A DNA stretch of 64,000 nt from Fodinibacter sp963707895 (GCA_963707895.1 CAVPRS010000004.1:41809-105808); one strand, 5' to 3'; positions 54,252 through 63,505 are shown, counted from the stretch's first letter. The notes: generated from the letters alone by a model not told the origin. A program made the numbers and translations.

Positions 54252-55952
54252 ATGACGACGTCCCCCGACATCAAGCCCCGCAGCCGCGACGTCACCGACG
54301 GTCTGGAGAAGACCGCCGCGAGGGGGATGCTGCGCGCCGTCGGCCTGGGCGACGACGACTTCGCCAAGCCGCAGATCGGGGTCGCGAGCTCGTGGAACGA
54401 GATCACCCCGTGCAACCTGTCGCTCGACCGGCTGGCCAAGGCCGTCAAGGACGGCGTGCACGCGGGCGGCGGCTACCCGCTGGAGTTCGGCACCATCTCG
54501 GTGAGCGACGGCATCGCGATGGGCCACGAGGGCATGCACTTCTCGCTGGTGAGCCGCGAGATCATCGCTGACTCGGTCGAGACCGTCATGCAGGCCGAGC
54601 GGCTCGACGGCTCGGTGCTGCTGGCCGGGTGCGACAAGTCCCTGCCCGGCATGCTGATGGCCGCGGCCCGGCTCGACCTGTCGTCGGTCTTCCTCTACGC
54701 CGGGTCGATCCTGCCCGGCATCGCCAAGATGAGCGACGGCTCGGAGCGCACCGTCACGATCATCGACGCGTTCGAGGCCGTCGGCGCCTGCGCCCGAGGG
54801 CTGATGAGCCGCGCCGACGTCGACGCCATCGAGCGCGCCATCTGCCCCGGCGAGGGTGCCTGCGGCGGCATGTACACCGCCAACACGATGGCCTCGGTCG
54901 CCGAGGCGATCGGCATGTCCCTACCCGGGTCGGCCGCCCCGCCGGCCACCGACCGCCGGCGCGACGGCTACGCCCGCAAGTCGGGCGAGGCCGTCGTCGA
55001 GCTGCTGCGCCGCGGCATCACCGCCCGCGACATCATGACCAAGGAGGCGTTCGAGAACGCCATCGCGGTCGTCATGGCCTTCGGCGGCTCGACCAACGCC
55101 GTGCTGCACCTGCTCGCGATCGCCCACGAGGCCGACGTCGACCTGAGCCTGGCCGACTTCTCGCGGATCGGTCGCAAGGTCCCCCACCTGGCCGATGTCA
55201 AGCCCTTCGGGTCCTACGTCATGACCGACGTCGACCGGGTCGGTGGCGTCCCCGTGGTCATGCGCGCCCTGCTGGATGCCGGTCTGCTGCACGGCGACTG
55301 CCTCACCGTCACCGGCCGCACGATGGCCGAGAACCTCGCCCACATCGCGCCGCCCGACGTCGACGGCAAGGTCGTGCGCGCCATGAGCGAGCCGATCCAC
55401 CGCACCGGCGGCATCACCATCCTGATGGGCTCGCTCGCCCCCGAGGGGGCGGTCGTGAAGTCGGCCGGGTTCGACTCGGACGTCTTCGAGGGCACCGCGC
55501 GCGTCTTCGACGGCGAGCGCGCCGCGATGGATGCCGTCGAGGACGGCACCCTCGTGGCCGGCGACGTCGTCGTGATCCGCTACGAGGGTCCCAAGGGTGG
55601 CCCGGGCATGCGCGAGATGCTCGCGGTCACGGGAGCGATCAAGGGCGCCGGGCTCGGCAAGGACGTGCTGCTGCTCACCGACGGCCGCTTCTCCGGTGGC
55701 ACCACCGGGCTGTGCGTCGGCCACGTCGCGCCCGAGGCCGTCGACGAGGGGCCGATCGCCTTCGTGCGCGACGGTGACGGCATCCGGCTCGACGTCGAGA
55801 AGGGGCTGCTCGACCTGCTGGTCGACGACGCCGAGCTCGAGCGCCGCCGCGCCGAGGGCGTCACCCACCCCGCGCCCAAGTACACCCGCGGTGTCCTCGC
55901 CAAGTACCGCCGCCTCGTCGGCAGCGCCAGCAAGGGCGCCGTGTGTGACTGA
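54252..55952 (+). CDS. ilvD: Dihydroxy-acid dehydratase
   Basis: Dehydrates 2,3-dihydroxy-isovalerate and -methylvalerate, the third step of valine and isoleucine synthesis; needs a [2Fe-2S] or [4Fe-4S] cluster. 566 residues. Cluster and substrate motifs: LLAGCDKSLPGMLMA, ICPGEGACGGMYTANTMAS, FGGSTNAVLHLLAIA and TDGRFSGGTTGLCVGHVAPEA. ATG at 54252 lies 7 nt after TAGGAT (54239-54244) and lacks a Shine-Dalgarno, a leaderless candidate. It is 3.9 kb from ilvBNC. Its end overlaps an ABC transporter ATPase gene by 8 bp. Confidence 0.96.
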   Translation: MTTSPDIKPRSRDVTDGLEKTAARGMLRAVGLGDDDFAKPQIGVASSWNEITPCNLSLDRLAKAVKDGVHAGGGYPLEFGTISVSDGIAMGHEGMHFSLVSREIIADSVETVMQAERLDGSVLLAGCDKSLPGMLMAAARLDLSSVFLYAGSILPGIAKMSDGSERTVTIIDAFEAVGACARGLMSRADVDAIERAICPGEGACGGMYTANTMASVAEAIGMSLPGSAAPPATDRRRDGYARKSGEAVVELLRRGITARDIMTKEAFENAIAVVMAFGGSTNAVLHLLAIAHEADVDLSLADFSRIGRKVPHLADVKPFGSYVMTDVDRVGGVPVVMRALLDAGLLHGDCLTVTGRTMAENLAHIAPPDVDGKVVRAMSEPIHRTGGITILMGSLAPEGAVVKSAGFDSDVFEGTARVFDGERAAMDAVEDGTLVAGDVVVIRYEGPKGGPGMREMLAVTGAIKGAGLGKDVLLLTDGRFSGGTTGLCVGHVAPEAVDEGPIAFVRDGDGIRLDVEKGLLDLLVDDAELERRRAEGVTHPAPKYTRGVLAKYRRLVGSASKGAVCD

Positions 55953-56715
55953 GCTGCCGCAGGAGGTCCCAGCCCTCGAGCTGGTGGACCTCGTCAAGGA
56001 GTTCAGGGGGAGGCGGGTCGTCCACGGCCTGTCGCTCGTGGTCCCGCGCGGGTCGCTGTACGGGCTGGTCGGGCCCAACGGCGCCGGCAAGACGACCACG
56101 CTGTCGATGGCCACCGGGCTGCTGCGACCCGACGGCGGCACCGCCCGGATCCTGGGGCACGACGTCTGGGCCGACCCGGCGCAGGCCAAGGCCGTCATGG
56201 GCATCTCGCCCGACGGCATGCGGCTGTTCGAGCAGCTGTCGGGACGTGAGCTGCTCACCTACGTCGGTGCACTGCGCCGGATGCCGCGCGACGTCACCGC
56301 CGCCCGGGCCGACGAGCTGCTCACGGTGCTCGACCTCGCCGACGACGCGAGCACCGTGGTGGCCGACTACTCCGCCGGCATGGTGAAGAAGATCAGCCTG
56401 GCCGCCGCGCTCATCCACGCGCCCCGGCTGCTGGTGCTCGACGAGCCGTTCGAGGCGGTCGACCCGGTGTCGGGGCAGACGATCCGCACCATCCTGCGAC
56501 GCTACGTGGCCAGCGGAGGCACGGTCGTGATGTCGAGCCACGTCATGGAGCTCGTCGAGGGGCTGTGCGACCGGGTGGCCGTGATCGCGGGCGGGCGGGT
56601 GCTCGCCGAGGACACGACCGCGGGGATCACCCGGGGCGGGTCCCTGCACCAGCGGTTCCTCGAGCTCGTCGGGGCCACTGACTCCGCCGGCGAGGGACTG
56701 ACGTGGTTGGGCTGA
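55945..56715 (+). CDS. ABC transporter ATP-binding protein
   Basis: 256 residues. Walker A GLVGPNGAGKTTTLSM, Q-loop near GISPDGMRLFEQ, signature DYSAGMVKKISLAAAL (a variant of LSGGQ), Walker B LLVLDEPFEAVDP and H-loop VVMSSHVMELVE. It is the drug/bacteriocin-exporter (NatA/CcmA-like) type. GTG at 55945 overlaps ilvD by 8 bp; its own end overlaps the permease gene by 13 bp. Being coupled to ilvD makes export of a branched-chain or related compound possible, but this is only context. Confidence 0.92.
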   Translation: MTELPQEVPALELVDLVKEFRGRRVVHGLSLVVPRGSLYGLVGPNGAGKTTTLSMATGLLRPDGGTARILGHDVWADPAQAKAVMGISPDGMRLFEQLSGRELLTYVGALRRMPRDVTAARADELLTVLDLADDASTVVADYSAGMVKKISLAAALIHAPRLLVLDEPFEAVDPVSGQTIRTILRRYVASGGTVVMSSHVMELVEGLCDRVAVIAGGRVLAEDTTAGITRGGSLHQRFLELVGATDSAGEGLTWLG

Positions 56716-58275
56716 TCGTCCGGCTGCGGTTCGCCATGTGGCGCACCGCGATGTCACGCAGTGCGCTCCACCTGACCTCGTCGGTCCTCGGCGGGCTCGC
56801 CGCCCTCGGGGTGCTGGGGGTGCTCGGCCCCGGGCTGGTGCTGCTGTCGCAGCGCCCGCTGCGCATCACCGCGCTGACCGTCCCGCTCTTCACGGTGATC
56901 ACCCTGATGTGGACCGTCCTCAGCCTGATCGCCACCGGTGTCGACGCGATCCTCGACCCGGCGCGCTTCTCGGTGCTGCCCCTGCGCGCCGGCGAGCTCG
57001 CGCGCGGGCTGCTCGCGGCCGCGTGCACCGGCATCCCGGCCGTCATGCTGATCGGGCTCGGGCTGGCCCAGGTGGGGTCGTGGCTCGGGTATCCGGCAGC
57101 GGTGCCGGCCGCGCTGGTCGGAGGCGTGCTGGGGGTGCTGACCGCGATCCTCCTCTCCCGCGCGGTCACCAGCGCCCTGGCCCGGGTGATGAGCACTCGC
57201 GTCGGGCGCGTGCTCGGGGCGGCGGTCGTGGCGGTGGTCACGCTCATCCCGCTCATGATGAACACGCTGCTGACGACCGGGTCCCTGGGTGCCGACCTGA
57301 ACAGCTTCGACGCCACCCAGTCCGCCGTCGTGGCGTCGTGGACCCCCTTCGGGTGGGCGTGGTCGCTTCCCTTCGACGTCGCCACCGGCAGGTGGGCGTC
57401 GTTCGTCGTGCACCTGGTCCTCGCGGTCTCGTTCGTCGCCCTGCTGTATGCGGTCTGGGTGCGGCTGCTCGCCCGCACGCTCACCTCGCCGCTCACGAGC
57501 TCCGGCGGGCAGCGGATCGGCCGGGGGCGGCTGCTGCCGGTGCTGCTCGGCACGTCCCCGACCGCCTCGATCGCCGCGCGTCGGGTGCGCGCCTGGTACC
57601 GCGACAGCCGGCTGGTCGGCATCGCCCTGCGCACCTTCGTGCTGCCCGTCTTCTTCGTCGTGCAGGCGGTGTTCACGGGCACCCCCGGGCTGGCCGGCGT
57701 CGGCCTGGTCACGCTGGCCGTGTTCGCCGGGCTGACCCTGATGAACGACCTCGCTTTCGACGGGCCAGCCTGGTGGCTGCACGTCGCCGTCGGCGTGCGC
57801 GGGTGGGAGGACCGGCTCGGCCGGGCGATCGCCTCGACCGTGGTGTTCGGGCCGGTCGTCGTGCTGACCTTCGTCGTCAGCGTGGTGCTCGGCGTCATCT
57901 CGAACCCGGTGTCGTGGCTGACCGTGGTCGTCGTGTCGTTCTTCGCCAGCCTGGGCCTGGCCGTCGGCGTGGGTGCGGTGCTCCCGGGCACGGCACCACG
58001 CACCGGCGGCAACCCGTTCGCCGCGACGTCGGGCGGAGCCGCGCAGGGTTGCCTGACCGCGATCGTGTCGTTCGTCGGGCCGATGCTGCTCACCATCCCG
58101 GCCGTGGTGCTGGCGATCGTGGCGTCCGGCTCGCAGGCCGGCCGCTGGGTGGGCCTCGCGGTCGGGCGTCGTCTACGGGCTGGGCCTGCTCGCGGTGGGC
58201 GTGGCCCTCGGGGGAGCCCGGATCGACCGTCGCGCCCCGGAGCTGCTCGGCCAGCTGGCCTCCGCCCAGATCTGA
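56703..58275 (+). pseudogene. ABC transporter permease, late single frameshift
   Basis: About 523 residues if repaired, with about 12 hydrophobic segments (VLGGLAALGVLGVLGPGLVLL, LTVPLFTVITLMWTVLSLIA, AALVGGVLGVLTAILLSRA and later ones), typical of the partner permease of NatA-type ATPases. Near 58163-58166 (GTCGGGCGTC) one G appears inserted: without it the frame continues GVVYGLGLLAVGVALGGARID ... LGQLASAQI and stops at 58273-58275. With it the frame runs on into non-similar sequence. A homopolymer slip is the simplest explanation. GTG at 56703. Confidence 0.8.
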
Positions 58276-58285
58276 CCCGCGCCCC

Positions 58286-58357
58286 AACTTTCTCGCCCGA
58301 TCCCGGAACCTTCAGGTTCGCACCGGAACCGTTCCGGCGCGAAGGTGAAGGTTCCGG
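58286..58357 (-). repeat. Palindromic repeat family 1, copy E (reverse orientation)
   Basis: CCCCAACTTTCTCGCCCG, ATCCCGGAACCTTCAGG, TTCGCACCGGAAC, loop CGTT, then CCGGCGCGAAGGTGAAGG and TTCCGG. The outer arm is present on the left only, so on the minus strand it reads like copies B and C. It lies between convergent genes (ABC permease and a membrane protein), beginning 11 bp after the permease stop. Confidence 0.9.
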
Positions 58358-58391
58358 TGCGAAGCCGGTTCGGGTGCGCAGCCGGTTCCGG

Positions 58392-59495
58392 TCAGGCCGA
58401 CTCGGGGGAGGCCGGCTCCGGGTCGGAGTGGTCGTGCTCGGCGCGCACCGCCGCCACCGGCGCGTAGCGGTCGTGCATCGTGACGAGCAGCGAGAGCAGC
58501 AGCACGAAGAAGAACGTGGCCGACAGGTCGAGGGCCCCACCGCCCAGGATCAGCCGGGCGACCAGCACGAGCACGGCGTTGACGACCACACGCGCCCCGA
58601 AGTCGCCGGCCAGCCCCTCGCGCGTCCCGGTGCGCTTCGCGGCGGCGATCGAGATCGCGGCGTTGGCGACGACGAAGACGGCGACGCCGACGAACATCCG
58701 CAGGTCGGACACCTCGAGCCCGGGCAGGATGCGCGCGTAGATCGTCGAGAGCAGGCCGATGAGCACGACCTTCTCCACGGTCGACCACGAGAGCACCCGG
58801 ACGTTGGCCACGGTCCACGCGTCGCGCTCGGCGGCCGTGTCCATCTCGTCGGGCAGCGGGTCGGCCGCGAGGTGCCACGACCAGTCCACCGGCAGCAGGC
58901 GCGGGCGCACGAAGAACCACAGGATCGCCAGGCCCACGAGGACCGCACCGATGACGAAGGGCGCGAACCACGACACGTCCTGCCAGGTGTCGGTGAAGTC
59001 GAGCTGGGCCACGTGGATCCAGTACTCCTGGGGCAGCTTGACGAAGACCCAGATGCAGGCGGCGGTGACGAGCCAGAAGCGAGCGCTGAACCGGCGCGGG
59101 TCCCAGCGCAGCCGCACCAGCTCGTAGGCGATGAAGAAGTACTCGAAGGTGTTGGGGAAGATCAGCAGGAGCGTGCGGTTGCCGGTGATCTCGAAGGCCA
59201 TCACCCCGACCATCCGGTAGAAGAACAGGAACCTCGAGATGCCGACCGCCGAGCTGCGCGTCCAGTTCTGCAGCGAGGCCAGGAAGGCGATGGACAGGTA
59301 GAACAGGTCCATCGCCTTGTCGTAGTTCTGGTAGCCCGGGGGGTCGAAGCCGAACCGCTGGAAGACCGACTGGTCGATGCCGTCGAGCACCAGGCACGCC
59401 AGGACCGCCGGCAGTGGCCACTTCGGGATGAAGAGCGGGACCAGGAAGCGCAGCCCGACGACGATGACGAAGACGACGGTGGCCTCGGTCGACAT
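58392..59495 (-). CDS. Polytopic membrane protein of unknown function
   Basis: 367 residues with about eight to nine hydrophobic segments: ATVVFVIVVGLRFLVPLFI, LFYLSIAFLASLQNW, FWLVTAACIWVFVKL, FAPFVIGAVLVGLAILWFF, MFVGVAVFVVANAAISIAA, VVVNAVLVLVARLILGG and others. Conserved-looking loops include GFDPPGYQNYDKAMD and FPNTFEYFFIAYELVRLRWDPRRF. No family recognised. ATG at 59493-59495 has GGGAGAACCCAGG upstream. Convergent with the ABC exporter (116 bp apart) and divergent from the ilvB leader. The ilv neighbours offer no functional clue. Confidence 0.78.
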   Translation of the reverse strand: MSTEATVVFVIVVGLRFLVPLFIPKWPLPAVLACLVLDGIDQSVFQRFGFDPPGYQNYDKAMDLFYLSIAFLASLQNWTRSSAVGISRFLFFYRMVGVMAFEITGNRTLLLIFPNTFEYFFIAYELVRLRWDPRRFSARFWLVTAACIWVFVKLPQEYWIHVAQLDFTDTWQDVSWFAPFVIGAVLVGLAILWFFVRPRLLPVDWSWHLAADPLPDEMDTAAERDAWTVANVRVLSWSTVEKVVLIGLLSTIYARILPGLEVSDLRMFVGVAVFVVANAAISIAAAKRTGTREGLAGDFGARVVVNAVLVLVARLILGGGALDLSATFFFVLLLSLLVTMHDRYAPVAAVRAEHDHSDPEPASPESA

Positions 59496-59686
59496 CCTGG
59501 GTTCTCCCGTGCTCGAGAAGGTGGTCGCTCGACGACCGCCGACGTGAGGCTAACCGAGCCCGCGGCCGGCGACCGCCTCGCACCGGCGAGTTCACCCCGA
59601 GAGGGTGAGCGACCTCACGGTTCCGGATCGTGGGACCGGCCGTCTCGCGGGTTGACACGGCATACGGGCCGGGGGAGAGTTCACCT

Positions 59687-59722
59687 GTGGCCCTAGTCCT
59701 CGTACTTTCCCGGCGCGTCTGA
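59687..59722 (+). CDS. ilvB leader peptide (branched-chain amino-acid-rich)
   Basis: An 11-codon open frame GTG-GCC-CTA-GTC-CTC-GTA-CTT-TCC-CGG-CGC-GTC-TGA encodes (V/M)ALVLVLSRRV. It has Leu, Val, Leu, Val, Leu in a row with some codons rare for this genome (CTA, GTA, CTT). GGGGGAG at 59671-59677 is a possible ribosome-binding site about 10 nt upstream. It lies before a terminator hairpin. Stalling on these codons when Leu/Val-tRNA is scarce would control ilvBNC, as in other actinobacterial ilv leaders. A -10-like CATACG/TACGGG (about 59662-59668) may start the transcript. Confidence 0.75.
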   Translation: MALVLVLSRRV

Positions 59723-59782
59723 TCGAGTTCAGATCTGACGCGCTCCCTCCGTCGTCCCGCCACGGGACTGGAGGGTTTTTTT
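59714..59782 (+). terminator. Attenuator of the ilvBNC operon
   Basis: Two stems follow in the leader. Stem 1: CGCGTCTGATC (59714-59724) with GATCTGACGCG (to 59742), one mismatch, overlapping the leader-peptide end. Stem 2: CCCTCC-GTC-GTCCCG, loop CCA, CGGGAC-T-GGAGGG (59745-59775), followed by seven T (59776-59782), a classical intrinsic terminator, unusual in this GC-rich region. Ribosome position on the leader peptide would decide whether stem 2 forms. Confidence 0.85.
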
Positions 59783-59825
59783 GTGCACGGATGACGGCCG
59801 CGAGCAGCGGCAGACCCAGGAAGCG

Positions 59826-61769
59826 GTGACAGCAGTGAGCGAGACCAGGCCGGCGACGCCGGTGGCCCCAGTGCCTCCGAGCGCCCCCAGCGCCCAGAGC
59901 ACCCCGAGCGCTCCGAGCCCCGCGCAGGTGGCGCAGCAGGCACGGGCGCGCACGCCGATCGAGGTGACCGGCGCCCAGAGCCTGGTGCTCTCGCTCGAGG
60001 CGATGGAGGTCGACACCGTCTTCGGCATCCCGGGCGGGGCGATCCTGCCGGCCTACGACCCGCTGCTCGACTCGGTCAAGGTGCGCCACATCCTCGTTCG
60101 CCACGAGCAGGGTGCCGGCCACGCCGCCGAGGGCTATGCCGCCGCGACCGGCAAGGTCGGCGTCTGCATGGCGACCTCGGGCCCGGGCGCGACCAACCTG
60201 GTCACGCCGCTCGCCGACGCCCACATGGACTCCGTGCCGATCGTCGCCATCACCGGTCAGGTCAGCTCGGCGTCCATCGGCACCGACGCGTTCCAGGAGG
60301 CCGACATCCGCGGCATCACGATGCCGATCACCAAGCACAACTACCTCGTGACCGACGCCGACCAGATCCCGCGGGTGATCGCCGAGGCCTTCCACATCGC
60401 CGCCACCGGACGCCCCGGCCCGGTCCTCGTCGACATCGCCAAGGACGCCCTGCAGGCGCGCACCCACTTCTCCTGGCCGCCGCGGATCGACCTGCCCGGC
60501 TACCACCCGGTGACCCGCCCGCACAGCAAGCAGATCCGCGAGGCCGCCCGGCTCATCGCCGAGGCCGAGCGCCCGATCCTCTACGTCGGTGGGGGCGTCA
60601 TCCGCGCCCGGGCCAGCGAGGAGCTGCGCCGCTTCGTCGACGTCAGCCAGATCCCCGTCGTGACCACGCTCATGGCCCGGGGCGCGCTGCCCGACAGCCA
60701 CCCGCTGCACCTCGGGATGCCGGGCATGCACGGCTCGGTCTCTGCCGTCACCGGCCTGCAGAAGAGCGACCTGATCATCGCCCTCGGTGCGCGCTTCGAC
60801 GACCGGGTCACCGGGCAGCTGCGCACCTTCGCACCCGACGCCAAGGTGATCCACGCCGACATCGACCCGGCCGAGATCGGCAAGAACCGCAAGGCCGACG
60901 TGCCGATCGTGGGTGACTGCCGGGCCGTGCTCGCCGACCTCATCGAGGCGGTCGACGCCGACATCGACGCGGGCCGTGGCGGCAGCTACACCGCGTGGCG
61001 CGAGCGGGTCGACGGCTGGAAGGAGCTGTTCCCGGTCGGCTACACCGAGCCTGAGGAGTCAACTCTCGCACCGCAGTACGTCATCGAGCGGCTCAGTGCC
61101 ATCGCCGGGCCCGAGGCGATCTACGTCGCGGGGGTCGGCCAGCACCAGATGTGGGCCGCCCAGTTCGTCCGCTACGAGCGCCCCAACGCCTGGCTCAACT
61201 CCGGCGGCCTCGGCACCATGGGGTACGCCGTGCCCGCAGCCATGGGTGCCCAGGTCGGCGAACCCGAGCGCACCGTGTGGGCCATCGACGGCGACGGCTG
61301 CTTCCAGATGACCAACCAGGAGCTCGCCACCTGCGTCATCAACAACATCCCGATCAAGGTCGCGATCATCAACAACAGCAGCCTGGGCATGGTGCGCCAG
61401 TGGCAGACGCTCTTCTACAACGAGCGCTACTCCAACACCGACCTGCACACCTCGGTCGGCTCCCGCGTCCCTGACTTCGTCAAGCTCGCCGACGCCTACG
61501 GCTGCGCCGGGTTCCGGTGCGAGCGACCGGAGGACGTCGACGACACGATCCGCGCAGCGATGGCCGTCAACGACCGTCCGGTGGTCGTCGACTTCGTGGT
61601 GCACCGCGACGCCATGGTCTGGCCGATGGTGCCGGCCGGGGTCAGCAACGACCTCATCCAGGTCGCGCGCGACGAGGCCCCCCAGTGGGACCGCGAGGAG
61701 TCCGAGGCGGTCGAGCAGGGCCTCGACCCGGACCACGACGGGGTCCCCACGGGCTCCCACGAGAACTGA
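59826..61769 (+). CDS. ilvB: Acetolactate synthase, large (catalytic) subunit
   Basis: TPP- and FAD-dependent condensation of pyruvate with pyruvate or 2-oxobutyrate; first common step of valine, leucine and isoleucine synthesis. 647 residues. After an Ala/Pro/Ser-rich tail (to about 45): VDTVFGIPGGAILPAYDPLL with the TPP glutamate in VRHEQGAGHAAEGYA, GPGATNLVTPLADAHMDSVPI, FAD region GARFDDRVTG, and TPP-Mg motif GDGCFQMTNQELAT...INNSSLGMVRQWQ. The GTG at 59826 is favoured by AGGAAG upstream; the frame is open to a TTG at 59781 inside the terminator T-run, which is unlikely to be used. Controlled by the attenuator. Confidence 0.95.
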   Translation: MTAVSETRPATPVAPVPPSAPSAQSTPSAPSPAQVAQQARARTPIEVTGAQSLVLSLEAMEVDTVFGIPGGAILPAYDPLLDSVKVRHILVRHEQGAGHAAEGYAAATGKVGVCMATSGPGATNLVTPLADAHMDSVPIVAITGQVSSASIGTDAFQEADIRGITMPITKHNYLVTDADQIPRVIAEAFHIAATGRPGPVLVDIAKDALQARTHFSWPPRIDLPGYHPVTRPHSKQIREAARLIAEAERPILYVGGGVIRARASEELRRFVDVSQIPVVTTLMARGALPDSHPLHLGMPGMHGSVSAVTGLQKSDLIIALGARFDDRVTGQLRTFAPDAKVIHADIDPAEIGKNRKADVPIVGDCRAVLADLIEAVDADIDAGRGGSYTAWRERVDGWKELFPVGYTEPEESTLAPQYVIERLSAIAGPEAIYVAGVGQHQMWAAQFVRYERPNAWLNSGGLGTMGYAVPAAMGAQVGEPERTVWAIDGDGCFQMTNQELATCVINNIPIKVAIINNSSLGMVRQWQTLFYNERYSNTDLHTSVGSRVPDFVKLADAYGCAGFRCERPEDVDDTIRAAMAVNDRPVVVDFVVHRDAMVWPMVPAGVSNDLIQVARDEAPQWDREESEAVEQGLDPDHDGVPTGSHEN

Positions 61770-61781
61770 AGGCGGCACCCG

Positions 61782-62294
61782 ATGTCCAAGCACACCCTGT
61801 CCGTCCTCGTGGAGAACAAGCCCGGCGTGCTCGCCCGGATCGCCGCGCTGTTCTCCCGGCGAGGGTTCAACATCGACTCCCTCGCCGTGGGCGAGACCGA
61901 GTACGCCGACGTCTCGCGGATGACGGTCGTCGTCGACGTCGAGGACCTGCCGCTGGAGCAGGTGACCAAGCAGCTCAACAAGCTCGTCGAGGTGCTCAAG
62001 GTCGTCGAGCTCGAGCCGCAGTCGGCCGTGCAGCGCCAGGTCATGCTCATCAAGGTGCGCGCCGACGCCGGCACCCGCAGCCAGGTGCTCGAGATGGTGC
62101 AGATGTTCCGCGCCAAGGTCGTCGACGTCGCCACCGACTCGCTCACCATCGAGGCCACCGGGAACACCGACAAGCTCAAGGCCCTGCTCGACGTGCTCGA
62201 GCCCTACGGGGTCAAGGAGCTGGTCCAGTCGGGGCTGGTCGCCATCGGGCGCGGACCGCGCTCGATCACCGACCGGTCCCTGCGCAGCGCATGA
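61782..62294 (+). CDS. ilvN: Acetolactate synthase, small (regulatory) subunit
   Basis: Activates IlvB and gives valine feedback. 170 residues: an N-terminal ACT domain (SKHTLSVLVENKPGVLARIAALFSRRGFNIDSLAVG) and a C-terminal ALS_ss domain (VMLIKVRADAGTRSQVLEMVQMFRAKVVDVATDSLTIEATG, shown in part: RSQVLEMVQ). Valine-binding glycine and asparagine positions (NKPGVL, GFNIDSL) are present, so feedback inhibition is expected. ATG at 61782 is 12 bp after the ilvB stop with GAAGGCGG upstream. All as in a standard actinobacterial ilvBN pair. Confidence 0.95.
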   Translation: MSKHTLSVLVENKPGVLARIAALFSRRGFNIDSLAVGETEYADVSRMTVVVDVEDLPLEQVTKQLNKLVEVLKVVELEPQSAVQRQVMLIKVRADAGTRSQVLEMVQMFRAKVVDVATDSLTIEATGNTDKLKALLDVLEPYGVKELVQSGLVAIGRGPRSITDRSLRSA

Positions 62295-62456
62295 CCGCCG
62301 GCACCGCCTGACCGCAGCGGGCGCCGGACGCCGGCCACCCGGCATCCGGCCGACGCAGCCGCCACCGCCCTGAGACCCCGCCCCGGGACCCCGGGCCCAC
62401 GGCATACAGTCCACGACCGAAGCACCACCCACACCACACGAGGAGAGGCCGACACG

Positions 62457-63488
62457 ATGGCCGACATGTTCTACGACGACGACGCCGACCTGGCCGTCAT
62501 CCAGGACCGCAGGGTCGCGGTCATCGGGTACGGCAGCCAGGGGCACGCCCACGCGCTCAACCTGCGCGACTCGGGGGTCGACGTGCGCGTCGGCCTCGCC
62601 GAGGGCTCGAAGTCACGCCCCAAGGCCGAGGCCGAGGGACTGCGCGTGCTCACGGTGGCCGAGGCCGTCAAGGAGGCCGACCTCGTCGTCATCCTGACGC
62701 CCGACCAGGTGCAGCGCACGGTCTACGCCAACGACATCCGGCCCAACCTCGCCGAGGGCGCCGCCCTGCTCTTCGGCCACGGCTTCAACATCCGCTTCGG
62801 CTACATCCAGCCCGAGGCCGGCTCCGACGTCGTCATGGTCGCTCCCAAGGGACCCGGCCACCTGGTGCGGCGCGAGTTCGTCGACGGCCGCGGAGTCCCC
62901 GTGCTCGTCGCCGTCGAGCAGGACGCCTCGGGCCAGGCCTGGGCGCTCGCGACGTCGTACGCGAAGGCGATCGGCGGCCTGCGCGCGGGCGGCATCCGCA
63001 CCACCTTCACCGAGGAGTGCGAGACCGACCTGTTCGGTGAGCAGGCCGTGCTGTGCGGTGGCGCCTCGCAGCTCGTGATGTACGGGTTCGAGACCCTCGT
63101 CGAGGCCGGGTACCAGCCCGAGGTCGCCTACTTCGAGTGCCTCCACGAGCTCAAGCTGATCGTCGACCTCATGGTCGAGGGCGGCATCGCCAAGCAGCGC
63201 TGGTCGGTCTCCGACACGGCGGAGTACGGCGACTACGTCTCCGGGCCGCGCGTCATCGACCCGTCCGTGAAGGAGAACATGCAGGCGGTGCTCGCCGACA
63301 TCCGCAGCGGTGCGTTCGCCCAGCGGTTCATCGACGACCAGGATGCGGGCGCTCCCGAGTTCAAGGCGCTGCGCGAGAAGGGTGCCCAGCACCCGATCGA
63401 GGGCACCGGCCGCGAGCTGCGCAAGCTGATGGCGTGGGTCGACTCCGACCGCGACCAGGACTACGTCGAGGGCTCCGCCGCGCGCTGA
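62457..63488 (+). CDS. ilvC: Ketol-acid reductoisomerase (class I)
   Basis: Mg2+- and NADPH-dependent isomerisation and reduction of acetolactate. 343 residues, short class I form. N-terminal Rossmann fold AVIGYGSQGHAHALNLRDSG, with basic residues after it for NADPH; C-terminal knotted domain with TEECETDLFGEQAVLCGGASQL (Asp/Glu metal ligands), CLHELKLIVDLMVEGG and SDTAEYGDYVSGPRV. ATG at 62457 has GAGGAGAGG upstream. The 162-bp gap after ilvN contains TACAGT (62405-62410), so an internal promoter independent of the attenuator is possible. A family-2 hairpin follows 18 bp after the stop. Confidence 0.96.
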   Translation: MADMFYDDDADLAVIQDRRVAVIGYGSQGHAHALNLRDSGVDVRVGLAEGSKSRPKAEAEGLRVLTVAEAVKEADLVVILTPDQVQRTVYANDIRPNLAEGAALLFGHGFNIRFGYIQPEAGSDVVMVAPKGPGHLVRREFVDGRGVPVLVAVEQDASGQAWALATSYAKAIGGLRAGGIRTTFTEECETDLFGEQAVLCGGASQLVMYGFETLVEAGYQPEVAYFECLHELKLIVDLMVEGGIAKQRWSVSDTAEYGDYVSGPRVIDPSVKENMQAVLADIRSGAFAQRFIDDQDAGAPEFKALREKGAQHPIEGTGRELRKLMAWVDSDRDQDYVEGSAAR

Positions 63489-63505
63489 CCCCGCAGCACC
63501 CCCTC

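Noticed and set aside
59652..59657. TTGACA as the -35 of ilvB
   Set aside because: No -10 at 16-18 bp spacing; the nearest -10-like word (TACGGG) is only about 5 bp away, so the match may be by chance.
59781..61769. TTG at 59781 as the ilvB start
   Set aside because: It is within the T-run of the attenuator and would place the terminator in the coding leader; GTG 59826 has AGGAAG.
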